The position numbers and the translations under genes were made by a program. The notes beneath the pieces were generated by a model, which saw only the letters and a program-made list of their open reading frames with translations, made no database searches and was not told where the DNA came from. This document shows positions 55,377 through 63,578 of a DNA stretch of 64,000 bases, piece after piece (the first letter of the stretch is position 1; the number at the start of each line of letters is the position of its first letter). Source of the stretch: JADJRH01 sp046351455. Lineage in GTDB: Bacteria > Myxococcota_A > Polyangia > Polyangiales > Polyangiaceae. The stretch is from contig JAXLYM010000002.1 in NCBI GenBank assembly GCA_046351455.1, positions 558,001-622,000 on the forward strand, read 5' to 3'.

Positions 55377-57032
55377 TCACGTTCGACTCGGCCCCTCGGG
55401 CGGCCGCAGCGGGACCTCCACCGTGAGCTCGGCGCCGCCGGGGATGTTTCGGGCGCGGATGCGGCCTCCGAAGCTGTTTTCGATGATCTGACGGGACATG
55501 TGCAGGCCTATCCCGGTGCCGTTCGGCTTCGTCGAGAAGTACGGCTCGAAGATCCTGTCCGCGACCTCCTCGGAGATGCCGCCGCCGTCGTCTCGCACCG
55601 TCAAACAGGCCTGTCCGTCGCGCTCGATCAGGCTCAATGTGATCTGGCCCCCTCCCCGACCCGCGCTCTCGATCGCCTCCTTCGCGTTCCCGAGGATGTT
55701 CAAGACCACCTGAGAATACTCGTTCGCCGTCCCCTCCACCGTCACCGCATCCATGGTCTCCTCTCGAATGACGACACGCGCGCTCCGATACGTCGCGTCG
55801 ACGAGGGCGACCGTCTCGCGCACCAGCGCGCGCACGTCGAACGGGTGACGCTCCTTGTCGACTCGGAAGAAACGGCGGAAATCATCGATGGTCGAGGACA
55901 TCTTCCGGACCAGACGAGATCCCGTCACCACGGCGTCGGCGACCGTCGCGGCGTCCACCGGACCGGACTCGGCCGCGTCCTCCAGATTCGCGAACACCAG
56001 GCTGATGGCGTTGAGCGGCTGGCGCCATTGATGCGCGATGTGGCCGAGCATCTCTCCCATCGCCGCGAGCCGTCCCTGCGTGATGAGCATCTGGTCCTTG
56101 CGACGCAGCTCACGGACGGACTCTTCAATGCGCCTCTCCAGCGTGGCGTTCAGCTCTTCGAGCTGCTCCTCCAGCCGCCTTCGCGTCCGCTCGCGGGCCA
56201 GCGCCTCGCGCGCCGCCTCCCGATCCTCGATGTCCTGCATGATCGCGAACAGGAGAGTCCGGCCGCGCAGCTCGATCGGGGACGCGCGCACCTCCGTCCG
56301 GCGCAAGACTCCGCTGCTCAGACGGTGCGACACCTCGAACGAGGAGATCTCTCCCCTCATCACGCGGGACATCTGGGCGAAGATCCGCTCGCGAGGCACC
56401 GGATTGAGGTCCATGACGGACATCTTGCAGAACGCGTCGCGGTCGTAACCGTAATACCGCGCGGCCGCCGGATTGACCTCGATGATTCCGGCCGTCTCCG
56501 GGTCGAGCACGAGCATGATCGCCGCGTGCTGCTCGAAGGTGCGGCGAAAGCGCGCCTCGTCGTCGCGCACCTGCTCGAGCACGCGCTCCACCTCGCGGCG
56601 CGACTCCTCGAGAGCGGTCACGTCCGTGAACGTCGCCACCACCGCATACGGCGGCTCGGTCGGGGAATGGCGCAGCGGCGCGCTGGTGATCGAGATCCAC
56701 GTCAGCGTGCCGTCGGGCCGGTGAACACCCATGATCACGCCGACGACGGGCTCTCCCGTGCGCAGCGTCACCATGCCGGGGTGGTCCTCTCCAGCGAACG
56801 GGCTGCCGTCCTTTCGAATGGCGCGCCAGCGCGGATCCATCGATGTCCGACCGCGCATCTGGTCGGCGGAGAGGCCGAGGATGCGCTCCGCGGCGGGGTT
56901 GCAGCTCGTGATCTCGCCGCTCGGCGCCTGGAGGACGACGCCCTCCGCCATCGCCATGAAGACCGCGCGCAGCGGCTCCTCGTCGCCGAGGAGCACGTCG
57001 GTGCACGCCTTCGCGTCTCGGTCCTCGTGCAT
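55377..57032 (-). CDS. PAS-domain sensor histidine kinase
   Basis: A 551-residue soluble kinase. Two PAS domains (residues about 20-140 with EGVVLQAPSGEITSCNPAAE, and about 160-280 with HAAIMLVLDPETAGIIEVNP), a coiled coil (EALARERTRRRLEEQLEELN), the phospho-acceptor His in GHIAHQWRQPLNAIS, and a HATPase domain with NEYSQVVLNILGNAKEAI, VRDDGGGI and GTGIGLHMSRQII. The HQWRQPL type of H-box and the absence of membrane helices suggest a cytoplasmic sensor. No response regulator is adjacent. It is convergent with the small helical gene. Confidence 0.92.
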   Translation of the reverse strand: MHEDRDAKACTDVLLGDEEPLRAVFMAMAEGVVLQAPSGEITSCNPAAERILGLSADQMRGRTSMDPRWRAIRKDGSPFAGEDHPGMVTLRTGEPVVGVIMGVHRPDGTLTWISITSAPLRHSPTEPPYAVVATFTDVTALEESRREVERVLEQVRDDEARFRRTFEQHAAIMLVLDPETAGIIEVNPAAARYYGYDRDAFCKMSVMDLNPVPRERIFAQMSRVMRGEISSFEVSHRLSSGVLRRTEVRASPIELRGRTLLFAIMQDIEDREAAREALARERTRRRLEEQLEELNATLERRIEESVRELRRKDQMLITQGRLAAMGEMLGHIAHQWRQPLNAISLVFANLEDAAESGPVDAATVADAVVTGSRLVRKMSSTIDDFRRFFRVDKERHPFDVRALVRETVALVDATYRSARVVIREETMDAVTVEGTANEYSQVVLNILGNAKEAIESAGRGGGQITLSLIERDGQACLTVRDDGGGISEEVADRIFEPYFSTKPNGTGIGLHMSRQIIENSFGGRIRARNIPGGAELTVEVPLRPPEGPSRT

Positions 57033-57145
57033 CGCGCTCGAAGAGGATACGGACGCCCTCCGACGGAGCCTATCCGGAAATGAGGTGAACGGACGAGCGC
57101 GCCAAGTTTACCGCAATTGCGGCTTTTTATGTCGGCTCTGCGAAG

Positions 57146-58555
57146 TCAACCCGCGACGATCTCGGCAGCCCTCAGGGCGCTCTCCACGGCCGTGAGCGCC
57201 GTTCGCGGGCGCGCAGCGACGATGTCGCCCGCGGCGGCGAGGTACGATGCGGCCAGTCCTTCTTCGGAGACGGCGACGCCGACCGATTCCAGACTGCCAG
57301 TTTGGCCCGCCGTGGGCCACGCGGTCAGATCCAGCGCCGCCCCGAACATCGAGCTCGGCTGCGCGGCGCGGTCGCCCGCGATCTGCAGGTAGGGGCGGCC
57401 GGATTCATTGGCTTCGATCTCGAACGAGAAGCGGAACGCGGGGCCCTTTCGAGGGGGCATGTCGGCGCCTGCGTGGGTGTCCGGTGGGTCGTAGACGAGG
57501 CCGCCGCCCGCGAGGCCGCCGCACGCCAGCACGATGCGGTCCGCGCGGATCGGGTCCGCGCCCTCCAGCAGGATCGTGGCCCTCTGCTCGGCGAGGCGCG
57601 CGCTCTCCGGAATACGGCCACTCTCCGGGGCGCGCAGGCCGGCGCTCTCTCCCGACCGCAAACTGGCATTCTCTCCGGGGCGGGGATTGGCAGGTTCGCC
57701 GGCGGGCGAACTGGCATGCTCCGAAGCCACATCAGGCGGCTCAATGGCCTTCACGCGATGGGGCACCACACGCACGTTCGCCTTGGAAAGAAGGCGCTTC
57801 GCGGCGTGGGTGAAGCGGAGGCCCGCGGGGCTGCCGGCGCCGGACAAGGCCTCTCCGGCCGGGAGGCCGAGGCGCTCCGACAAGGCCTCTGCGCGCGGGG
57901 ACTCCATGCCCAGCCACGGGCCCACGAGCACCGCGACCGGCGCGATCTTCTCCCGCGCGAACGCGTCCCGCAGGCGCTCCGCGAGCCACGCGACGCGCGC
58001 CGGGTCGTCGTGCCGCGCCGAAAGGTCCGCGTCGCCGATGCGGTGCTCTCCGTCGAAGCGCAGCAGCGATGCGTCGATCGCCTTGAAATGAAGGCCTCGG
58101 GAGCGCGCGAAGGGGTCGTCGTTCCAGAAGCGCGCGAGGGCGTCCGCGTCCCACGCCGCGCGATCGACGCGGGGGACCGCGACGATCCCGGGGGGGAGCG
58201 CCGACAGATCGAGCAGCGATGCGTCGCGTCCGCGGGCCGGTCGCGTGCGCCCCGCGAGCGTAGCGAGCCGTACGAAGGGCGCGCCCACGGGCGGTAACCC
58301 CCAAATTCCGAGGGACTTTGCGAACGCCTCCACGCCCTCGCCGACGTCGCGGCACGAAGGCTCCACGCCGAGCGCCCGCGACGCACGCACGAGGTCCTCC
58401 CACGGCGCGTGATCGAGCGCCCCGGACGACAGCGCGCTCGCCCCGGCGCCGCGCGAGATCAACGTCACGTTCGCGCCGAGCGCCGCCGCGCGCCACGCCG
58501 CCGCCGTCCCGGCGATGCCGCCGCCGATCACGATCACCTTCGGCGAACGGCTCAT
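57146..58555 (-). CDS. GlpB-like FAD-binding subunit of anaerobic glycerol-3-phosphate dehydrogenase, with inserted repeats
   Basis: A 469-residue flavoprotein. The N-terminus VIVIGGGIAGTAAAWRAAAL, then TLISRGAGASALSSGALD, matches GlpB. Sequence continues through GLPPVGAPFVRLATL and the FAD-proximal IVLACGGLAGGGLVYDP. Between RVVPHRVKAIE and RATILLEGADP is an extra stretch of about 40 residues made of 8-residue repeats (EPANPRPG, ENASLRSG, ESAGLRAP), encoded by a 24-bp minisatellite. The start overlaps the preceding dehydrogenase stop (ATGA). GlpB normally passes electrons with GlpC to quinones; no glpC lies next to it. Confidence 0.8.
   Translation of the reverse strand: MSRSPKVIVIGGGIAGTAAAWRAAALGANVTLISRGAGASALSSGALDHAPWEDLVRASRALGVEPSCRDVGEGVEAFAKSLGIWGLPPVGAPFVRLATLAGRTRPARGRDASLLDLSALPPGIVAVPRVDRAAWDADALARFWNDDPFARSRGLHFKAIDASLLRFDGEHRIGDADLSARHDDPARVAWLAERLRDAFAREKIAPVAVLVGPWLGMESPRAEALSERLGLPAGEALSGAGSPAGLRFTHAAKRLLSKANVRVVPHRVKAIEPPDVASEHASSPAGEPANPRPGENASLRSGESAGLRAPESGRIPESARLAEQRATILLEGADPIRADRIVLACGGLAGGGLVYDPPDTHAGADMPPRKGPAFRFSFEIEANESGRPYLQIAGDRAAQPSSMFGAALDLTAWPTAGQTGSLESVGVAVSEEGLAASYLAAAGDIVAARPRTALTAVESALRAAEIVAG
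57602..57724 (-). repeat. Five-unit degenerate 24-bp coding minisatellite inside the glpB-like gene
   Basis: TGGCA recurs at 57664, 57688 and 57712, a strict 24-base period, and related units continue leftward with CCACTCTCCGGGG. Encoded 8-residue units follow ExAxxRxG. The inserted residues fall between conserved strands, so they probably form a surface loop. Confidence 0.8.
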
Positions 58556-60279
58556 CGCGCGGCCTCCGCGTCGTCGTCGAGGTCGCCCGCGCCGAGCTCC
58601 GCGCGCATCGAGGCGATCGCGAGCGCCTCCTGCCGGGCCTGATCCGGGCCGAGCGCCACCACGCGGGTCTGCGCGCGCTGCACCAGGAAATGCGCGGCCT
58701 GCCGCAGTCCCTCGCGCGGCGACAGGCCGAGCTCCTCCGAGACGAGCTGGCCACACCGCGCGGCGCACCGCATCCCGCCGCACGCTCCGAGGCCGAGGCG
58801 CGTCCTCCGCGCGACGTCCGCCACCGTGCGCGGGTGCTCTTCGCGCAGCACGTGGCGCACCTCCGCCTCCGTCACCGGCTCGCACACGCACACGATCGAC
58901 GCCTCGCGCGGGCGGCGCTGCATGCGCTCCTCGATGCGCTCCGCCCGCGATCCGTGGCGGTACACGATGCGCCGCGCCGCCACCGCGTCGATGCCCGCGC
59001 GCTCCGCGAAGCCGAACGGATCCACCGCGCGGTCGCCGCCGGGCAGCGGGCTCGTGTGCGTCGTCGCGTGCGCCCCGAGATCGAAGCGCATCGCGAGCAC
59101 GTCCACCATCTCCTCCGCGAAGAGCCGGTAGCTCGCGAGCTTGCCGCCGACCATGGAATACACGTTCGGGGCGCCGTGCACCGCGTGGTCGATCACCTTG
59201 TGATCGCGGCTCAGATCGTCCTCGTACTTGCCGAACGCGTGCAAGGTCGGGCGCACCCCGGCGTACGTGCCGATCGGGCGCGCGCTCCGGATCGCGGGCA
59301 GCGAGCGCGCGGCGCCCTGCACGAGGTAACGCACCTCTTCGCTGGTCGCGCGGACGTCGTCGAGGTCGCCGTAGTAGTCGTCGTCCGTGGTGCCGACGAC
59401 GGTCATGTTCTGCCACGGCTCGATGAAGATCTGCCGGCCGTCGATGGCGCTGCCGCTGATGGCGTAGTTCGAGAGGCGGCGGTCGTACACGACGTGGATG
59501 CCCTTGCCGGGGCGCACGCGGGCGTGCTTCGGATCCATGCCTGCGAGCGCGGCGGTGATCGGGGACCACGCGCCCGTCGCGTTGACGACGACCGTGGTCG
59601 TGAGGCGGCCGGCGCGGCCGGTGTGGCGGTCGCGGTACCGCACGGCGACGGGCTCGCCGGTGCCTTCGCGGCGATCGATCGCCTCCACCGTGACGCCCAG
59701 GAACAGCTTCGCGCCGCGCTCTTCCGCGTCGAGGGCGTTCGCGACGCAGAGGCGCGCGCCGTCGATGCCCCACTCGTCCCACGACATCGCGCCGACGAGA
59801 TCGCCCGCGAGGCCCGGCTCCAGCGCGCGCACGTCCTCGGCCTTCAGCATCGCGTGCGGTTTGCCGTTTTTTAAAGGCTGGTAGCGGTCGTACGTGTCGA
59901 AGAAGGCGTCGAGGAGCGAGAAGTAGACGTTCTTCGCGAGGCCCTTTCGCACCGGCATCAAGAACGGGATGCGGAAGAGCAGGTGCGGCGCGATCGCCTG
60001 GATGTGGCCGGAGTCGCGGCAGCTCGTCTCGGTGACGTGCGGGTCGTACGTGAGGTACCGCACGCCGCCGTGGATCATGCCGCTGGAGTTGCCGCTCGCG
60101 CCGAAAGCGAGGTCGTTGCGCTCGAAGAGGGCGACGGACAGGCCGCGCATGGCCGCGTCGCGCGCGACCCCGACGCCGTTCACGCCGCCGCCGATCACGA
60201 CGACGTCGACGTCCGCGGCGCCTCGCCGGAGGACCGCCCCGGTGGAACGCATCGGCCGAGTCAGCGGAGCACGCGACAT
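58552..60279 (-). CDS. glpA: Glycerol-3-phosphate dehydrogenase, GlpA type with BFD-like Fe-S domain
   Basis: A 575-residue FAD enzyme oxidising sn-glycerol 3-phosphate to dihydroxyacetone phosphate. The dinucleotide-binding VDVVVIGGGVNGVGVARDAA is followed by GASGNSSGMIHGGVRYL, the GlpA/GlpD signature, and by NATGAWSP. The C-terminal region has CVCEPVTEAEV and LGACGGMRC, the four-Cys [2Fe-2S] BFD-like module that separates GlpA from GlpD. The ATG at 60279 is used; an in-frame ATG at 60252 is also possible, and neither has a strong binding site. It lies 16 bases after the DUF4435 gene and overlaps the glpB-like gene. Confidence 0.88.
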   Translation of the reverse strand: MSRAPLTRPMRSTGAVLRRGAADVDVVVIGGGVNGVGVARDAAMRGLSVALFERNDLAFGASGNSSGMIHGGVRYLTYDPHVTETSCRDSGHIQAIAPHLLFRIPFLMPVRKGLAKNVYFSLLDAFFDTYDRYQPLKNGKPHAMLKAEDVRALEPGLAGDLVGAMSWDEWGIDGARLCVANALDAEERGAKLFLGVTVEAIDRREGTGEPVAVRYRDRHTGRAGRLTTTVVVNATGAWSPITAALAGMDPKHARVRPGKGIHVVYDRRLSNYAISGSAIDGRQIFIEPWQNMTVVGTTDDDYYGDLDDVRATSEEVRYLVQGAARSLPAIRSARPIGTYAGVRPTLHAFGKYEDDLSRDHKVIDHAVHGAPNVYSMVGGKLASYRLFAEEMVDVLAMRFDLGAHATTHTSPLPGGDRAVDPFGFAERAGIDAVAARRIVYRHGSRAERIEERMQRRPREASIVCVCEPVTEAEVRHVLREEHPRTVADVARRTRLGLGACGGMRCAARCGQLVSEELGLSPREGLRQAAHFLVQRAQTRVVALGPDQARQEALAIASMRAELGAGDLDDDAEAAR

Positions 60280-60295
60280 TGTGCGGTGCGCTATA

Positions 60296-61141
60296 TCACG
60301 CGGCCGGACGAGCGAGCACCACGTACGGAGGGTTCCGCTGCTCCCAGCTCGTGATGCCGACTCCGAGGCGGGTCTGGTGGAGCTCCGCAGAGTCGATGCC
60401 TTGGCGGAGGAGGCGCGCCACGTGATCGGTGTGGCTCCCGTTGCCGAGCTGGCGTTTGAGGCCGACATCGAGGATGCGGACCATGTCTTTTCCGTGGACG
60501 ACGCTCCACGGATCGTGGGCTGGGAGCGATTCGATGAGGGAGCGAAGGTCGTCTGGAGAGAGGCTGTTCGTGTGGGCGCCGGCGTCTCGCAACAAGCCTT
60601 CATGATCGAGAGACCATGTCTCTTCGTTCATGTATTTGTAGGGCGAGAGTTTTTCTACGGGGATCTTGAGCTTGGCGCGATCGGAGACCCACCGGAGGCG
60701 GCCGTAGGAGAGCGAGCGTTCGAGGAGGGCCGTTCGGACGGTGTGGCCGGAGCGGCGCTCGAACGATTCGATTTTGGCCGGGTCTCCGATCTCCGCGAGG
60801 ACGCCGTCGAACGCGGTGGAGCGGATCAACATCGCTTCGAGATCCACGGTGTCGGTCGCGAGGATGTTCGGGGAGGATGGCAGTCGCGACTCCAGGTGAT
60901 CGAGGTCGGCGTCGATCACGCCGAGGGCGCCGCGAAAGCCGGTCTCGTCGAGCCGCTGAACCGCCAATAACAAGGTATTCTTCGCACCGGCAAGTGCGCA
61001 TTGGCAAGAAGCCTTGTCGATCCTACGCTGCCAGAAGCGCCGGTCGTCTTCGCCTTCGAGGACCAAGATGCTCCCGGAGAAGTAACTCCGCATCATGTCC
61101 AGCGTAGTTACGAGGCTTCCAGGAGTGTGCTCAGTCGTCAT
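60296..61141 (-). CDS. ariB: DUF4435/TOPRIM protein, AriB-like effector of a PARIS system
   Basis: A 281-residue protein. The N-terminal half is a TOPRIM-like DUF4435 fold: ILVLEGEDDRRFW with the catalytic-type Glu29, and ALGVIDADLDHL with Asp77, Asp79 and Asp81, preceded by an AGAKNTLL segment as in other DUF4435 proteins. The start lies within the ATGA overlap with an AAA ATPase. In PARIS, the DUF4435 subunit AriB is held by the ATPase AriA and released as a nuclease (tRNA-cleaving in E. coli) when a phage anti-restriction protein is sensed. Assignment rests on the domain pair and coupling. GC at third positions is lower than in flanking genes. Confidence 0.75.
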   Translation of the reverse strand: MTTEHTPGSLVTTLDMMRSYFSGSILVLEGEDDRRFWQRRIDKASCQCALAGAKNTLLLAVQRLDETGFRGALGVIDADLDHLESRLPSSPNILATDTVDLEAMLIRSTAFDGVLAEIGDPAKIESFERRSGHTVRTALLERSLSYGRLRWVSDRAKLKIPVEKLSPYKYMNEETWSLDHEGLLRDAGAHTNSLSPDDLRSLIESLPAHDPWSVVHGKDMVRILDVGLKRQLGNGSHTDHVARLLRQGIDSAELHQTRLGVGITSWEQRNPPYVVLARPAA

Positions 61142-62343
61142 TTCGCCCCGAACCTGAGGGCCACCATGAGGTCGGAGCGCTCGTCGGCGATGAATGGTGA
61201 ATGTGTGGCAGCCAACACATCGAGCTTCACCAGGTTGGCCACCTCCGCGATGTCCCCGACGAACTGTTTCTGCCACATGATATGCATCGATATCTCGGGC
61301 TCATCAATGAGGAGTAACGTACCTTGAGGCGACAAGAAAAGCATCTCGTAGAGGAGCACGATCTCATGCTGCTCTCCCGACGACAACGAAGAGACAGGTA
61401 GGTCAGAGCCCAAAGAGTCTGTGACCGCAAGGCCTCCATCTTGAGCGAATCGGACCGACTTGCCCCGAAGCTTTGAGGCCAGGGCTTTCTCGAAGAGGGC
61501 GACCTTCGCGGAAAGCTCTCGAAACGCGCCGAGAGCCCGATCCTGATCGGCGACATACTGAGCTATCATGGACAACTTCGTTGGATCCGCGGACTGCAAC
61601 TCCGGGTCAGTTAGAGGTGCTGCTGCAAGATCTCGCTCCGCGGACGAAAGCCCCAACTGGCCGAGCTTTTCCAGCTCACTTTGAACGAGGCGAATTCCGC
61701 GACGAAGCTCCTCAATATCAGGAGTCCGACCGTTGGAGCGCAGGACTCTTTGCGGAAAAGTTAGACTCAATTCCTGCGTCTGGCGGCCATACTGCGTGAT
61801 GGTCTCCGTATTACGCCTCACCAGATCATTCGAGATCCAGTCGACGGACAAGGATCTCGGATCGGCATTTTCGACAATCAGTCTTTGCGTTTCGATGAGC
61901 CGAGTCGGTATGAGGCGCGAAAACTCGACCAGCCACTCCGGGAGCTCCGACTTGGAGTCTGCCATGGGTACTGGTCCGATGCTTCGGCGTTTCTTTGGCA
62001 TCCAGAGCTTGACGTTGTGAGACTGGCCTGCGCGAACGAGGGTGAACCGAAGTTTGTGAGGCGGCCACGAATGCACGGGCATTCGTCCGTTGTAAGAAGG
62101 CTCTATCTCCAGCACGGTGCCGTCCGTGCACTCAAGGCGAAATAGACGGAAAGGCTTCGCAGCCACCTTGACCGGGTCGACCTCCAGCGCCGCCTTCACC
62201 ATCCGCAGCAGCGCCGTCTTCCCGATCCCGTTCGGCCCATGAAGGATCGTCACGCGATCCTCCATCTTCAGATCAATCGTGTGGTCGTAGAGCCCGAACA
62301 GCCCTTTGACCTCGATCCGCTTCACACGCACGGGCTCGCTCAT
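61138..62343 (-). CDS. ariA: AAA (ABC-type) ATPase, AriA-like sensor of a PARIS system
   Basis: A 401-residue P-loop ATPase of the AAA_15/OLD-like ABC group: Walker A HGPNGIGKT (residues 35-43), a helical insertion from about 120 to 290, signature VSSLSSGEQHEIVLLYEML, Walker B LLLIDEPEISMH and a final switch ATHSPFI. This resembles AriA; size is somewhat below typical AriA. GGGGAG precedes the ATG. The stop overlaps the DUF4435 gene start. The middle of the gene (61.5-62.1 kb) is visibly poorer in GC than the rest of the window, which supports horizontal origin. Other ATPase-nuclease defences (Septu, OLD) have HNH or fused TOPRIM partners, which are not present here. Confidence 0.8.
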   Translation of the reverse strand: MSEPVRVKRIEVKGLFGLYDHTIDLKMEDRVTILHGPNGIGKTALLRMVKAALEVDPVKVAAKPFRLFRLECTDGTVLEIEPSYNGRMPVHSWPPHKLRFTLVRAGQSHNVKLWMPKKRRSIGPVPMADSKSELPEWLVEFSRLIPTRLIETQRLIVENADPRSLSVDWISNDLVRRNTETITQYGRQTQELSLTFPQRVLRSNGRTPDIEELRRGIRLVQSELEKLGQLGLSSAERDLAAAPLTDPELQSADPTKLSMIAQYVADQDRALGAFRELSAKVALFEKALASKLRGKSVRFAQDGGLAVTDSLGSDLPVSSLSSGEQHEIVLLYEMLFLSPQGTLLLIDEPEISMHIMWQKQFVGDIAEVANLVKLDVLAATHSPFIADERSDLMVALRFGAK

Positions 62344-62388
62344 GGTGCTCCCCCTCGGAGGTACTCTCGTGGCCCCCCAGCCGCAAGG

Positions 62389-63534
62389 CTACGCGTTCCT
62401 GCGATCCATCCACGCGAACACGCCCGTGCCGACCACCATCATCACGGCGGACGTCGCGAACGTCGCGCGGTAACCGAGCACCGGCACCAGGTGGCCGAAC
62501 AGCGGGTTTCCGAGCATGGAGCCCGCGTCGAACAGCGCGGTGAAGATCGCGAGCGCCGCACCACGCTCCGCCGCGCGCGCACGGCTCACGAGCAACCCGA
62601 GCTGGATCGGGAACGTGTAGCCGTGCCCCATCCCCGACAAGATCCCTGCGATCGCGATCCCCACGTCGGACCCGGCCATCGCGAGCGTCGCTTGCCCCAC
62701 GCCCACCAGCATCATCGCCGGCAGGAGCACGCGCTTCGGCCCGACGCGCTCCGGCACCTTGCCGAAGAAGATCCGCAGCGTGATCGCCGCGAGCGAATAA
62801 CACGAGAAATAAAGGCCCGTGGAGCCGATCTTCTCCGTCATCACGAACGTCGCGAAGAACGTGAACGGCGCGGCGAGGCACGTCGCGAAGGCCACGCCGC
62901 CGAACCACAGCGGGATCAGGTTCGGCTGCTTGATCGCGGCCCACATCCCGCGCGCCGGCTCGTCCCCCAACGCGTGCGGCGGCTCTTTCAGCGGCAGACT
63001 GAGCACGAGCGCCGTCCCCGCGAGCGCCGCCGACGTGAGGAACAGCGTGCGGTAGCCCGTCCCGTCCGCGGCGCCGTGCTTCAAAATCAGGTCCCCGAGC
63101 ACGCTCCCGATCGAGATCGGCAGCATGCCCGACACGCCGAACAGCGCGATGCCCTCGAACCTGCGCGACGCGGGCACGATGTCCGACGCGAACGCGAACA
63201 GCGACGTGAAGAGCATCGCCTCGGCGATCCCGTGCACGACGCGCACGCTCGTGGCCCACGCGCCGACCGAGTGCACCGTCGTGTACGTGAGGCACGTGAG
63301 CAGGTTCAGCACGCCGCCCGCGAGGATGAGGGCGCGGCGGCCGCGCTGATCCATGATGCGGCCCATCGGCGGGCGCGCCAGGATCGCGGACGCGCCCATC
63401 ACCCCGAAGATGAGGCCGATCTGATCTTCGTTCCCGCCGAGCGTCTTGAGGAACCCCGACAGGTGCAAGTAGAGGTTGAACGCCAGCGCATGGAGAAAAT
63501 GCGAGCACGCCGCGAGCACGAAGGGCCCTGTCAA
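62389..63534 (-). CDS. Major facilitator superfamily transporter
   Basis: An approximately 381-residue transporter with twelve predicted helices (for example FVLAACSHFLHALAFNLYLHL, YSLAAITLRIFFGKVPERVG, LAIFTALFDAGSMLGNPLFG) and the MFS loop-2 motif GRIMDQRGRRALIL. Loop 6-7 is charged and carries SLPLKEPPHALGDEPARG. Substrate unknown; the pattern suits drug or metabolite efflux. The start is uncertain: an ATG at 63636 would overlap tsaE by 58 bases, so I use the TTG at 63534 just before the first helix; a GTG at 63519 is an alternative. It lies 45 bases upstream of ariA on the same strand. Confidence 0.8.
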   Translation of the reverse strand: MTGPFVLAACSHFLHALAFNLYLHLSGFLKTLGGNEDQIGLIFGVMGASAILARPPMGRIMDQRGRRALILAGGVLNLLTCLTYTTVHSVGAWATSVRVVHGIAEAMLFTSLFAFASDIVPASRRFEGIALFGVSGMLPISIGSVLGDLILKHGAADGTGYRTLFLTSAALAGTALVLSLPLKEPPHALGDEPARGMWAAIKQPNLIPLWFGGVAFATCLAAPFTFFATFVMTEKIGSTGLYFSCYSLAAITLRIFFGKVPERVGPKRVLLPAMMLVGVGQATLAMAGSDVGIAIAGILSGMGHGYTFPIQLGLLVSRARAAERGAALAIFTALFDAGSMLGNPLFGHLVPVLGYRATFATSAVMMVVGTGVFAWMDRRNA

Positions 63535-63578
63535 GAGCGGCTCTTTCGCCGGATCGTTCGCAGTGGAGGCGCGCAAAA

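Noticed and set aside
57111..57128. Intrinsic terminator CCGCAATTGCGG followed by CTTTTT
   Set aside because: It is oriented for plus-strand transcription, but no plus-strand gene ends here; both neighbours read leftward. The stem is only four pairs.
60296..62343. Septu, Gabija or OLD-type defence instead of PARIS
   Set aside because: Septu needs an HNH partner, and Gabija/OLD fuse TOPRIM to the ATPase; here the ATPase ends before the TOPRIM-like gene, which has DUF4435 features.
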